Source of the DNA: Nocardiopsis sp. FR4
Lineage (GTDB): Bacteria > Actinomycetota > Actinomycetes > Streptosporangiales > Streptosporangiaceae
DNA: 64,000 nt
NCBI RefSeq assembly: GCF_009830945.1
Contig: NZ_VWVV01000005.1
Coordinates: 248,001-312,000 of the forward strand
Reading direction: 5' to 3'
Position numbers and translations under genes: made by a program. Below the pieces are notes generated by a model. That model saw only the letters and a program-made list of their open reading frames with translations. It did no database searches and had not been told where the DNA came from. How positions within the stretch are numbered: position 1 is the stretch's first letter; each line of letters opens with the position of its first letter. Below are positions 1-8,222 of the stretch, piece after piece.

Positions 1-450
1 GAGATCCCATCCTTCCGTACAGGGACGCGACATTGACGAGGACGCCGGCGCCCTGCGCGCGAAACCGCGGCAGGACCGCCCGAGCCCCGTGTGTCTGCCC
101 GAACAGGTTCGTTTGGACGACTTGGCGGAAGACCTCTGACGGAGTCTGCTCGAAGGTGCCGTAACTCAGCACCAAGGCATTGTTGACCCAGACGTCGATG
201 CGGCCGAAGCGTTCGACCGCGGCGCGGGCAAGGGCCCGCACGGCGTCTTCGCCGCCGACGTCGGTGGGCACCACGAGCGCCGTACCGCCTCGCCGCTCAC
301 ACTCCCGCGCCGTCTCCTTCAGGCCCTGTACACCGCGAGCGGCGAGAACGAGGCTGGCCCCGCGTTCGGCGAAGGCATGAGCGGTCGCACGGCCGTGCCG
401 CTCGAAGCGCCGCTCACGAAGACCACGCCGTTTCCGTTCGTAGCACGCAT
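1..450 (-). pseudogene. SDR-family oxidoreductase, frameshifted and cut by window edge
   Basis: The minus strand encodes the N-terminal part of a short-chain dehydrogenase/reductase. The glycine-rich NAD(P)-binding motif starts SGASSGT, the NNA-type motif reads VNNAL, and a later NVASLYG segment carries the likely catalytic Ser; the YxxxK motif would lie beyond base 1. The reading frame breaks at about 393-394: restoring one C (plus strand) in the CC run joins SGASSGT to GRATAHAFAERGASLVLAAR, exactly the expected continuation. So this is either a one-base sequencing deletion or a true frameshift. The start is ATG at 450 with only a weak ribosome site. Substrate cannot be inferred. Confidence 0.75.
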
Positions 451-800
451 GAACCGTTCGCTACCCAGGTCAGCGTGCACGAACACATCCGCGTCCTCCG
501 TCCGGGGCGCGAGCGGTCGACCCCCCACGAGCAGGTGCTGTTCGCGATCGCCGTCACACCTCGCAGTGCTTCGCGCCGGGTACGGCGGAGGCCGTGGTGC
601 GCGCCGGAACCGTCTGCTGGCGCGTCTCGCACCGAGCGGCAGCCGTTCCCCCGCAGAACCCGTCTCGAAGCCCCGCGGGGCGGGCCCGGGTTCGGCGCGA
701 CCACGTGCGGTTGAACTTGCGGCTATAGATAATCTACAGTGTAAAGGTACTGTTTTGTCGCTTTCCTGCCTCAGAGGGAAGAAGCAACGACGAACACGGA
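451..800. other. 350-bp stretch without a convincing gene
   Basis: It lies between the SDR start and the end of the PucR-type gene. Short open frames exist on both strands, but none shows a recognisable domain or a good ribosome site. It holds an AT-richer patch (722-760) with element A (731-748), described separately. Confidence 0.5.
731..748. promoter_or_regulatory. Palindrome-centred element A (shared with 36879 and 44909)
   Basis: The sequence fits AATCTACRNYGTAAARGT and is centred on the perfect 9-bp palindrome TACAGTGTA. The same 18-bp pattern occurs at 36879-36896 and 44909-44926. It resembles TACA-n-TGTA operators of BlaI/CopY-type repressors, but the binding protein is unknown. It lies about 280 bp upstream of the SDR start. 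Confidence 0.4.
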
Positions 801-1766
801 TCAGGGATGGCGGTGCAACCGGCGCAGGGCCAACGCCACCTGCAGACGCAGTCGCCCCGACACCTCGCGCACGGGCCAGCCCAGCACCCGCTCGGCCCGT
901 CCCACGCTCTCCTGGAGAGTGGAGTGGTGCACCCCCGCCCGGACCGCGGCGGCCCGCAGGCTGGGGGAGGACGCCACCGCCTCCAACGCCACCAGCAGCG
1001 GCGCGGCGTCGCGCGCCACGCGCTCCAGGGCCACCACGTCGGCCACCGGCGGGGTTCCGGGCCGCACCGCGTCGGCCAACAGCAGCAGCCCGCCCAGTTC
1101 CTCGGCGAGCACCACGCGGGGGCCCGGGTCCAGACGGGTGCCCTCGGCGGTGAAGCGCAGCGCCCGCCGTGCGTCCGCCCACGAGGACGGCAGCGCCAGC
1201 GCCTCCACCGCCGGACCCACTCCGGCCCGCTCGGCCCCGAGACGGTCGGCCGCGGCCACGACGCGGATACCGCCACCGTGCAGGGCCACCGCGCGGGCCA
1301 GCGAGCCCGGCACGATGCCGTATCTGCGGGCCGCCCGCGCACGCTGTTCCTCGGACAGGTGTGGGTCCACCAGGGCCTCGGCCAGGGCGGCGCGCCCGCC
1401 TGCCATCGGCAGGGTCGGCTCCAGGCGGGCCCGCAGGACCGCAGCCGCGCGTTCGAGCACCATCGCCGCCACCGGTCCGGGCTCCCCGGCCAGCTCCAGC
1501 CACAGCACGGCCCCGCCCACCCGGACCGAGCACCAGGAAGGGTCGGGGCCGGGAACGCCGCGCTCGACTCCGCCGTCCGGGGACACCCGCAGCGCCAAGC
1601 CGCGCGCGTGATCGGTCAGGCCGGCGGGGACGCCGGTCAGGAAGGCGGCCCCGCGCACGACGGGCTCCGTTCCGGTCCCGGTGAGTTCGTCGAAGTAGGC
1701 GATCACCCTCACCGCCGCACCCGCCTCGGGGTCCAACGCCGCGATCCTGCCCAGGAGCTCTCTCAT
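801..1766 (-). CDS. PucR/CdaR-type helix-turn-helix regulator
   Basis: This 321-residue cytoplasmic protein has no N-terminal receiver or membrane segment. The last 60 residues, from about residue 255, carry the C-terminal HTH of PucR-family regulators (HSTLQESVGRAERVLG followed by LRLQVALALRRL). The central part is Ala/Leu-rich with low complexity and probably forms the GGDEF-like degenerate domain of this family. It starts 18 bp after the esterase gene on the same strand, so the two are likely co-transcribed and the esterase or its product may be the target. The effector is unknown. Confidence 0.75.
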   Translation of the reverse strand: MRELLGRIAALDPEAGAAVRVIAYFDELTGTGTEPVVRGAAFLTGVPAGLTDHARGLALRVSPDGGVERGVPGPDPSWCSVRVGGAVLWLELAGEPGPVAAMVLERAAAVLRARLEPTLPMAGGRAALAEALVDPHLSEEQRARAARRYGIVPGSLARAVALHGGGIRVVAAADRLGAERAGVGPAVEALALPSSWADARRALRFTAEGTRLDPGPRVVLAEELGGLLLLADAVRPGTPPVADVVALERVARDAAPLLVALEAVASSPSLRAAAVRAGVHHSTLQESVGRAERVLGWPVREVSGRLRLQVALALRRLHRHP

Positions 1767-1784
1767 GCCCTCATGGTGCCCCGC

Positions 1785-2756
1785 TCAGGCGCCGATGACC
1801 CGGCGCAGCCACGGCAGCCGCTGGGCGGCGGCGTCCCGGCTGATCGCGGCCTGCGGGGCCAGACTGTCGAAGGCGTGGAAGCCGCCGGGCCACACGTGCA
1901 GTTCGGCCGAGCCGCCCGCCTTCCAGATCCGGGAGGCGTAGTCCACGACCTCGTCGCGGAAGGTCTCGGCGGAGCCCACGTCCAGGAAGGCCGGGGGCAG
2001 CCCGGACAGGTCCTCGGCACGGGCCGGGGCGGCGTAGGGGGAGACGTCGGGGCCGCCCGCGGCGTCGCCGAGCAGGGCGCCCCACCCGGTGGCGTTGGCG
2101 ACGCTGTCCCACACGCCGACACCGGTCATCTGCCGGGCGGAGACCGTGTCGTTGCGGTCGTCGAGCATGGGATAGAGCAGAAGCTGGCCCAGCAGGGCGG
2201 GGCCGCCGCGGTCGCGGGCGAGCAGGGCGGTGGCGGCGGCCAGTCCGCCGCCCGCGCTGGCGCCGCCCACGACCACGCGCCCGGGGTCCAGGCCCAGGTC
2301 GGCGGCGTTCTTGACCACCCAGGCCAGGCCCGCGTAGCAGTCCTCGACCGGAGCGGGGTGGGGGTGCTCGGGGGCCAGGCGGTAGTCCACCGAGACCAGG
2401 GCCAGGCCGAGCTCACGGGCGGTCTCCAACAGGTCGGGCAGCTCCGGGCCGCGGTGGGTGCCCATGATCATGCCGCCGCCGTGGATCCAGTACAGGACAC
2501 CGGCGGGAGCGGTCGGGGCGGTGGGCCGCCACAGCAGCAGGGGGACCTCGGCGCCGTCGTGGCCGGGGGCGTGGTGCTCGGTTTCGGTGTAGGCGCCGCC
2601 CAGGGTCAGGTCGCCCGGGTCCAGCTGGAGTTCGGCGCGCTGCGCGCGGATGGCCGGAAGCATCTCGGGGGTGATCTGGGTGGGGACGGCGTCACCGAGC
2701 AGGGTCAGAGCGGCGGCCAGTTCGGGGTCGAAGGGGGGACGGGCGGGAACGGTCAC
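1785..2756 (-). CDS. Alpha/beta hydrolase, HSL-type esterase
   Basis: A 323-residue carboxylesterase of the hormone-sensitive-lipase group (alpha/beta hydrolase fold-3). Visible motifs are the oxyanion-hole HGGG (in WIHGGGMIMG, near residue 93), the nucleophile elbow GASAGG (near 165), an acid candidate in DVGSAETF and the catalytic His in GGFHAF near the C-terminus. The GTG start at 2756 has a strong GGAGGT ribosome site. There is no signal peptide, so it acts in the cytoplasm on short-chain esters or lactones. It is followed directly by the PucR-type gene in a probable two-gene operon. Confidence 0.88.
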   Translation of the reverse strand: MTVPARPPFDPELAAALTLLGDAVPTQITPEMLPAIRAQRAELQLDPGDLTLGGAYTETEHHAPGHDGAEVPLLLWRPTAPTAPAGVLYWIHGGGMIMGTHRGPELPDLLETARELGLALVSVDYRLAPEHPHPAPVEDCYAGLAWVVKNAADLGLDPGRVVVGGASAGGGLAAATALLARDRGGPALLGQLLLYPMLDDRNDTVSARQMTGVGVWDSVANATGWGALLGDAAGGPDVSPYAAPARAEDLSGLPPAFLDVGSAETFRDEVVDYASRIWKAGGSAELHVWPGGFHAFDSLAPQAAISRDAAAQRLPWLRRVIGA

Positions 2757-2856
2757 GAGTACCTCCGGGGAGTGGTGTGGATCACCATTGTGGTCGGGGC
2801 ACGGTGGACGGGGGCAGCGCCGGATGGCGGGTGGGTGCCGCCATCCGTCGGGGAGG

Positions 2857-3774
2857 TCAGTCGGTCAGGGCGCTGGCGATGGTGACCGGTACCCGGGGCA
2901 GGGTGGTCGCGCCCTCCTCGATGCTCCACACGTACTGCTGGAGGACGCGGACCAGGGTCCAGGCGCGGGCGCGTTCGCGGTCGATTCCGGCCGTCTCGGT
3001 GAGCAGGTCGAGGCGGCGGCGGGTCTCGCGGCGGGGGTCGCCGGTGGCCGCGGCCTCGGGCCAGCGGTTGCGCAGGGCGGGCAGCAGGTCGAAGCCGGGG
3101 TGTCCGGCCAGGGGTTTGGGGTCGATGGCCAGCCAGGGTTCGCGGTCGGCTCCGGGGGGCGGGGCGAGCACGTTCCCGTAGTGCAGGTCCCAGTGCAGGA
3201 GGCGGTCGCCGCCGTCGGGGGCGATCTCGCGGGCGCGGGCGGTGAGGTCGGCGAGGCGGTCGCGGTCGCGTGGGGTGCGCAGGCGGAGCCGGGCGCGGGT
3301 GGCGCGGGCGGTGAGGTCGCGGGTGGCCCGGGTCAGGGTGCGCAGGCCCGGGGGTGCGGTGTGGGCGTGCAGGCGGGCCAGGAGGCGGCCGGTGGTGGTG
3401 AGGGCCTCGGTGATGTCGAGGCCGGCCAGGGTGCGGGCGGGGTCCAGGGCTTCGAGCAGTAGGGCGCCGGTGGCGGGGTCGTGGTCGAGCAGGCGGACGG
3501 CGCCGTGGCCCGCCCAGGTGCGCAGGGCGTCGGGTTCGCCCCGGGTCTCCTCGTCCACGGGTTGGATCTTGAGGACGGCCGGGGTGTCGTCGGGGCGGCG
3601 GACCGGGACGACGAGGGCGGCCGTGCCGTGCATGGGGGCGCCGGTGGGGCGCAGCCGCCAGCGGTGGAGCTGGCGGGCGGTGAGGTCGGGCAGGCCGCGG
3701 GCCCAGGCGGGGCCGAAGAAGCGGTTGAGGTGGGCGGTCAGGGCCGGGGGGACCGTGACGGGGTTCGGGCGCAT
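2857..3774 (-). CDS. Aminoglycoside/hydroxyurea phosphotransferase-like kinase, APH(6) type
   Basis: A 305-residue protein-kinase-fold phosphotransferase related to streptomycin 6-kinases (APH_6_hur family). The catalytic loop reads HWDLHYGNVLA and the metal-binding segment AIDPKPLAGHPGFDL, both typical of this family. The ATG at 3774 follows a good GAAGGAGGA ribosome site. Family members inactivate streptomycin or hydroxyurea, but chromosomal actinomycete copies often have no proven role, so resistance is only inferred. It stands alone on the minus strand between an esterase and a LysR gene. Confidence 0.82.
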   Translation of the reverse strand: MRPNPVTVPPALTAHLNRFFGPAWARGLPDLTARQLHRWRLRPTGAPMHGTAALVVPVRRPDDTPAVLKIQPVDEETRGEPDALRTWAGHGAVRLLDHDPATGALLLEALDPARTLAGLDITEALTTTGRLLARLHAHTAPPGLRTLTRATRDLTARATRARLRLRTPRDRDRLADLTARAREIAPDGGDRLLHWDLHYGNVLAPPPGADREPWLAIDPKPLAGHPGFDLLPALRNRWPEAAATGDPRRETRRRLDLLTETAGIDRERARAWTLVRVLQQYVWSIEEGATTLPRVPVTIASALTD

Positions 3775-3905
3775 GGCGGTGTCCTCCTTCGGTGGTGGAG
3801 TGTGGTCGAAGGAGGGGTGGGTGGGGCACGGGCCTAACGCATACCGAACACCTCGCCGTGGTGGGTTCCCTGACCGTACCGCGCGGTGGCGGTCGGCGCA
3901 CGGGG

Positions 3906-4874
3906 TCAGTCGTGGGCGGGGTCGGGCCGGTAGACGAGGGACCAGGGGCGTTCGGTGCCCGCGCTGGTCAGGGTGGGTCCGGTGGGGGCGGGGTCGGCCA
4001 GGACGCGGGCGGCGGCCTCGGCGAAGGCGGGGGCGGCGGGGTGGGCGTCGGCGGCGGGGCGTACGGCCTCGGTGCGCCGGTGCAGGGGTGTGCCGGTCAG
4101 GGGGTGCCAGGCGAGGCGGGGTTGGCGGGCGGCCACGGAGCGGGGGGCCAGGGCCAGGCCGCGGTCGGCCAGGACCAGGCCCAGGAGGAACTCGGTGTCG
4201 GCGGCCTCGCGGACGCGGGGCGGGGTCCAGCCGTGGTCGCGGCACACGGCCAGGACGTGTTCGAACCAGAGGGGTGCGTCGCGCCGGGGGGACAGGATGA
4301 GGTCGTGTCCGGCCAGGTCGGTCAGGCGGAGGGGGGTGTCGGGGGTGCCGTGGCGGCCGCGGGGGGCGATGGCGCCCAGTTCCACCTGGTGGACCGGTTG
4401 GCCGACCAGCCCGGGGCCCTCGAAGGGGGCGGTGAGCAGTCCGGTGTCGACGGTGCCGTGGGCCAGGGCCGTGAGGAGTGCGGTGCCGGTCATCTCGCAC
4501 AGGTCGACGTCCATGTCCGGTGTCTGGCGGGCCGTATGTTCGACGAGGCCGCGCAGGGCCACCGCGGGGGTGCCGGGGGGTACGGCGGCGCGCAGGGTGT
4601 CCAGGCGTCCTTCGCGCAGGCGTCGCATGGTCTGGCGCAGGCGGGCCTCGGCGGTGACCAGGTCGCGGGCCTGAGCGATGAGCAGGTGTCCCGCGGGGGT
4701 GAGTTGGACCCGGCGGCGGGAGCGGTCGAAGAGGGTGACGCCGAGTTCCTCCTCCAGGCGGCGCACGGACTGGCTGAGGGCGGGTTGGGCGATGCCGAGC
4801 TCGGTGGCGGCCGCGCCGAAGTGCTGTTCCCGGGCCACGGCCAGGAAGTAGCGCAGGTGCCGTCCCAGATCCAC
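3906..4874 (-). CDS. LysR-family transcriptional regulator
   Basis: 322 residues with the N-terminal winged HTH (FLAVAREQHFGAAATELGIA followed by QPALSQSVRRLEEELGVTLF, about residues 10-50) and a C-terminal periplasmic-binding-like effector domain. The GTG start at 4874 lies 34 bp from the divergent beta-lactamase-like gene, the classic LysR arrangement with its target (as in AmpR-AmpC). The short shared promoter region implies coupled control. The inducer is unknown. Confidence 0.9.
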   Translation of the reverse strand: MDLGRHLRYFLAVAREQHFGAAATELGIAQPALSQSVRRLEEELGVTLFDRSRRRVQLTPAGHLLIAQARDLVTAEARLRQTMRRLREGRLDTLRAAVPPGTPAVALRGLVEHTARQTPDMDVDLCEMTGTALLTALAHGTVDTGLLTAPFEGPGLVGQPVHQVELGAIAPRGRHGTPDTPLRLTDLAGHDLILSPRRDAPLWFEHVLAVCRDHGWTPPRVREAADTEFLLGLVLADRGLALAPRSVAARQPRLAWHPLTGTPLHRRTEAVRPAADAHPAAPAFAEAAARVLADPAPTGPTLTSAGTERPWSLVYRPDPAHD

Positions 4875-4908
4875 GGGGTGACCCTACCGGAGGCGGCGGT
4901 TAGGTTGG

Positions 4909-5772
4909 GTGCCCGTGACAGCCTCTGACTTCCCTTCCGTGCGTTTTCACGCGCGCGAGGTCGACGGTACCGGGCAGGTGGGCCGGTTGGCCCGGGTGCC
5001 GGTCGTGCTGGCCTCGGTCGCCAAGATCCTCATCACCGTGGAGTTCGCCCGTCAGGCCGTGGCGGGCCTGGTGGATCCGGCCGAGCGGGTGGTGGCCCGG
5101 CGGGAGGACCGTCTGGGGGGTTCGGGGCTGGCCGACTTCGCCGACGACGCGGAGTTGTCGTTGCGCGACTGCGCCCGGTTGGCGATGACGATCAGCGACA
5201 ACACGGCGGCGGACCTGTTGTTGGACCGGGTGGGGGAGGAGCCGGTGCGGTTGCTGGCGCGTGAGCTGGGGTTGGACGGTGTGCGGTTCCGGGGTGGGCC
5301 GCGTGCTTTGTTGCGTGAGGTGTTGGAGCGCAGTCGTGCGCTGGGGGTGGCTCCTGCGCAGGTGGTGGAGCATGATCCGGAGCGGGTGACCTCGGCTGCT
5401 CCGGCCGATGTCACCCGGTTGTTGCAGTTGGTGTGGACCGACGCGGCCGCGCCGCCGGGGGCGTGCGCGTTCGTGCGGTCCCTGATGGGGGCGCAGTTGG
5501 CGCGGACGCGTATCGCGTCGGGGTTCGGGACGGGGGTGCGGGTGAGCGTCAAGTCCGGGACGCTTCCGGGGCTGCGGGCGGAGGCGGGGGTGGTGGAGTA
5601 CCCGGACGGGGGACGGTACGCGGTGGCGGTGTTCGCGGTGGGCGCCGACGCGGCGGGTGAGGGGGGTCGGGGCGCGTTGGAGGCGGACATGGCTCTGGGG
5701 CGGGTGGCGCGTGAGGCGGTGGACCGGTTGCGGTCGGGGTCCGCGGGTGGGGAGGGCGGTGAGCGCGGCTGA
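4909..5772 (+). CDS. Class A beta-lactamase-like serine hydrolase, no signal peptide
   Basis: About 287 residues with the penicillin-binding/class A motifs in order: SxxK (SVAKI, near residue 36), SDN (ISDNTA, near 97) and K-S-G (VKSGT, near 215). It fits the beta-lactamase-like serine hydrolase family common in actinomycetes. No signal peptide precedes the fold, so unlike secreted beta-lactamases it should stay in the cytoplasm and may hydrolyse another substrate. GTG at 4909 or 4915 could start it, with a GGAGG about 15 nt upstream. It is divergent from a LysR gene, its likely regulator. Confidence 0.8.
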   Translation: MPVTASDFPSVRFHAREVDGTGQVGRLARVPVVLASVAKILITVEFARQAVAGLVDPAERVVARREDRLGGSGLADFADDAELSLRDCARLAMTISDNTAADLLLDRVGEEPVRLLARELGLDGVRFRGGPRALLREVLERSRALGVAPAQVVEHDPERVTSAAPADVTRLLQLVWTDAAAPPGACAFVRSLMGAQLARTRIASGFGTGVRVSVKSGTLPGLRAEAGVVEYPDGGRYAVAVFAVGADAAGEGGRGALEADMALGRVAREAVDRLRSGSAGGEGGERG

Positions 5773-5788
5773 TAGGCGAACGCCTATC
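5771..5788. repeat. Perfect 18-bp palindrome
   Basis: GATAGGCGAACGCCTATC has two 8-bp arms around AA. It overlaps the stop of the beta-lactamase-like gene and lies about 95 bp upstream of the Tat-exported hydrolase. No T-run follows, so an operator is more likely than a terminator. Confidence 0.6.
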
Positions 5789-5880
5789 GGAGGGGGGCTG
5801 TCGCTTATTGGACGCCTGGCCGGAGGGCGTGTTTGGCTGTGCGCCGTTCGGTTCTCCCCTGGTGTGAAGCGAGGTTGGCG

Positions 5881-6855
5881 ATGGCGGTCGGACGACGGGG
5901 TTTCCTGCGGGGCGCGGTGGCGGGCGGGGCGCTCACGTCCCTGGTGGCGGGGGTGCCCGTGCCCGCGGCGGCGGCCACCGCCTCGGTGTCCTCAGCGGGG
6001 CGGGGCGGTGGGGCCTCGTTCCGGTGGTTGGGGACCAGCGGGTGGCGGGTGGACATGCCGGGGCGGGCGCCGGTGCTGGTGGATCCCTTCCTCAGCCGGT
6101 TCTCCACGGGGTTGTTCGATCCGGGGCGTTCCTTCGACGCGCGTACGCCGTTGGCTGTGGACGCGGACGCGGTGGCGGAGCACACCGGGGACGTGGGCGA
6201 GGGGGCCGTGGTGCTGGTGACGCACTGCCACTGGGACCACTTCGCGGACGTGCCGCACATCGCCTCGGCCACGGGTGCGCGGGTGGTGGGCACGTTGACC
6301 GCGTACCACCTGGCGCAGGCGATGGGGGTGCCCGCGGGTCAGGTGTCGACGGTGCGCGGCGGGGAGGTGTTGGACTTCGACGGGTGCGTGGTGGAGGTGG
6401 TCTCCTCGCGGCACAGCCGCAACGCCTCGCACTCGGTGCTCTTCCCGGGGGTGCGGGTGGGGGTGCCGGAGGCTCCGGCCACGATCGCGGATCTGCCGGA
6501 GGGGGACACGCTGGCCTTCCAGGTGCGGCCGCCGTCGGGGCCGTCGGTGTTCTTCATGGGGGCGAGTGACTTCGCCGAGCGGGAGGTGGCCGGATTGGCG
6601 CCGGACGTGGCGATGGTGGCGCTGCCCTCGACCTCCAGTACGCACGAGTACGTGCCGCGGTTGTTGGAGGCGTTGGAGTTCCCGGCGACGGTGGTGCCGG
6701 TGCACTGGGACAACTTCGAGCGGGAGTTGGCCAATCCGCCGGTGGACGGTACGGGGTCGGGGATGGGTGTGGCGGAGTTCGGCGCCCTGGTGCGGCGGGT
6801 CTCGCCGCGCAGCCGGGTGGTGGTGCCCGAGTACCTGACCCCGTACACGTTCTAG
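5881..6855 (+). CDS. Tat-exported metallo-beta-lactamase-fold hydrolase
   Basis: 324 residues. The N-terminus MAVGRRGFLRG with a following hydrophobic stretch and an AAA-type cleavage region (about residues 25-31) is a twin-arginine signal. The mature part has the metal motif THCHWDHFAD (HxHxDH), then RHSRN, GASDFAE and PVHWDNFE, which fit the later metal ligands of the MBL fold. The protein therefore folds with metal in the cytoplasm and is exported. The substrate is unknown; lactonase or phosphodiesterase-like roles are possible. The chosen ATG follows a GCGAGG site; an earlier in-frame start would bury the Tat motif. Confidence 0.85.
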   Translation: MAVGRRGFLRGAVAGGALTSLVAGVPVPAAAATASVSSAGRGGGASFRWLGTSGWRVDMPGRAPVLVDPFLSRFSTGLFDPGRSFDARTPLAVDADAVAEHTGDVGEGAVVLVTHCHWDHFADVPHIASATGARVVGTLTAYHLAQAMGVPAGQVSTVRGGEVLDFDGCVVEVVSSRHSRNASHSVLFPGVRVGVPEAPATIADLPEGDTLAFQVRPPSGPSVFFMGASDFAEREVAGLAPDVAMVALPSTSSTHEYVPRLLEALEFPATVVPVHWDNFERELANPPVDGTGSGMGVAEFGALVRRVSPRSRVVVPEYLTPYTF

Positions 6856-7027
6856 CCGGGGCGGTCGGGGGGCTGTGCGCCTCCTTCCGTCGGGGGCGGG
6901 CCGGTGTCCGCGGTGCTTGTGGGGTGGCGGTGGCGTGGTCGCGGCGGCCCGGACCTTTCCAGGCGGGCTCGTCGCCTTCCAGCGGCCGGGGCGTCGTCCG
7001 GGGTGCGGGCGGTGCCGTCCCCCGCGC

Positions 7028-8203
7028 TCACCCGCCGAACGTCGGCGGGGCGGGACCGTCCGTCCTGTTCGGGTCCTTCCCCGCCCGTCTGTGTGCCCGG
7101 CGTTCGGCGGGGCGGCGGGAGAGGGCCTCGGCGATGCCGTTCAGGGCCGGTTTGGGGGTGTAGTCCTCGTCGAAGGGCAGGGCGTCGGTGTAGCCGGGGA
7201 ACCACTCGGGGATCCAGGAGTGCTGGTCGCTGACGCCCCACACGGACACGTTGACGCAGCGGGGTACCTGGAGGCAGGCCTCGACGACGTGCCGGTACTC
7301 CTCGGCCTGGCCGGCGAGGGCGTCCTCGCCGGCGGATTCGGGGATGCGCACGTCGAGTTCGGTGATGCTGACCTCCAGGCCCAGGTCGGTGAAGCGGCGC
7401 AGGTGGTCGGCGAGGTCCTCGGGGACGTGGCCGTGGACGAAGTGTCCCTGGAAGCCGATGCCGTGCAGGGGGACGCCGCGTTCGAGGAGGTCGTGGGCGA
7501 GGGTGTACAGGGCGTCGGTCTTGGCGCCGCCGCCCTCGACGCCGAACTCGTTGATGTAGAGCCTGGCCTCGGGGTCGGCCTCGTGGGCCAGGGTGAGGGC
7601 CTCGGCGATGTAGTCCTCGCCCAGGACCTGGTACCACAGGTTCTCGCGCAGGCGGGGGGAGTCGTCCTCGAAGGGTTCGTTGACCACGTCCCAGGCGGTG
7701 ACGCGTCCCTGGTAGCGGCCGAGCAGGGCCTGGGTGTGGCGGTCCATGACCTGGCGCAGTTCCTCCTGGTCCCAGGAGCCCCGGGCCAGCCAGGTGGGCA
7801 GTTGGTTGTGCCAGAGCACGGTGTGTCCGCGGACGTTGAGGCCGTTGCGTTCGGCGAAGCCGACCACGGTGTCGGGGCCGCTCCAGTCGAACTCGCCGGG
7901 TTCGGGTTGGACGTACTGCCACTTCATGGTGTTCTCGGCGGTCAGCGAGGTGTAGTGCTCGGTGACCACGGACCGGTAGGCGGGGTCGTGGACGAGGGGG
8001 TTGACCGCGACGGCGACCCCGAGGTCGATGCCGTGGGCGCGGGCCAGGCGGGGGAGTTCGCCCTGGGTCTGCTCCCGGCGGGGGAGGGTGACCGTTAGGA
8101 CCGCGGTGACCAGGAAGATCACCGCGCACAGGGCTCCGGCTGTGAACAGGACCCCGCGCCCCCGGGTCAGGGAGCGCCATCGTGGGGAGGCCGCACCGCG
8201 CAT
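7028..8203 (-). CDS. Endo-1,4-beta-xylanase, glycoside hydrolase family 10, membrane-anchored
   Basis: 391 residues. A single hydrophobic segment at about residues 18-40 acts as signal anchor or uncleaved signal peptide. The rest is a GH10 barrel: acid/base Glu in WDVVNEPF, nucleophile Glu in SITELDVRI, plus the family segments LTAENTMKW and GHTVLWHNQLP. It cleaves internal xylan bonds outside the cell. No carbohydrate-binding module is present. It begins 19 bp after the P450 gene on the same strand, so the two may share a transcript, an unusual pairing. Confidence 0.93.
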   Translation of the reverse strand: MRGAASPRWRSLTRGRGVLFTAGALCAVIFLVTAVLTVTLPRREQTQGELPRLARAHGIDLGVAVAVNPLVHDPAYRSVVTEHYTSLTAENTMKWQYVQPEPGEFDWSGPDTVVGFAERNGLNVRGHTVLWHNQLPTWLARGSWDQEELRQVMDRHTQALLGRYQGRVTAWDVVNEPFEDDSPRLRENLWYQVLGEDYIAEALTLAHEADPEARLYINEFGVEGGGAKTDALYTLAHDLLERGVPLHGIGFQGHFVHGHVPEDLADHLRRFTDLGLEVSITELDVRIPESAGEDALAGQAEEYRHVVEACLQVPRCVNVSVWGVSDQHSWIPEWFPGYTDALPFDEDYTPKPALNGIAEALSRRPAERRAHRRAGKDPNRTDGPAPPTFGG

Positions 8204-8222
8204 CGTGGTCGGTTCCTTCCCG

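Noticed and set aside
475-714. Possible small plus-strand gene before the PucR-type gene
   Set aside because: Arg/Pro-rich, no ribosome site and no domain; treated as non-coding.
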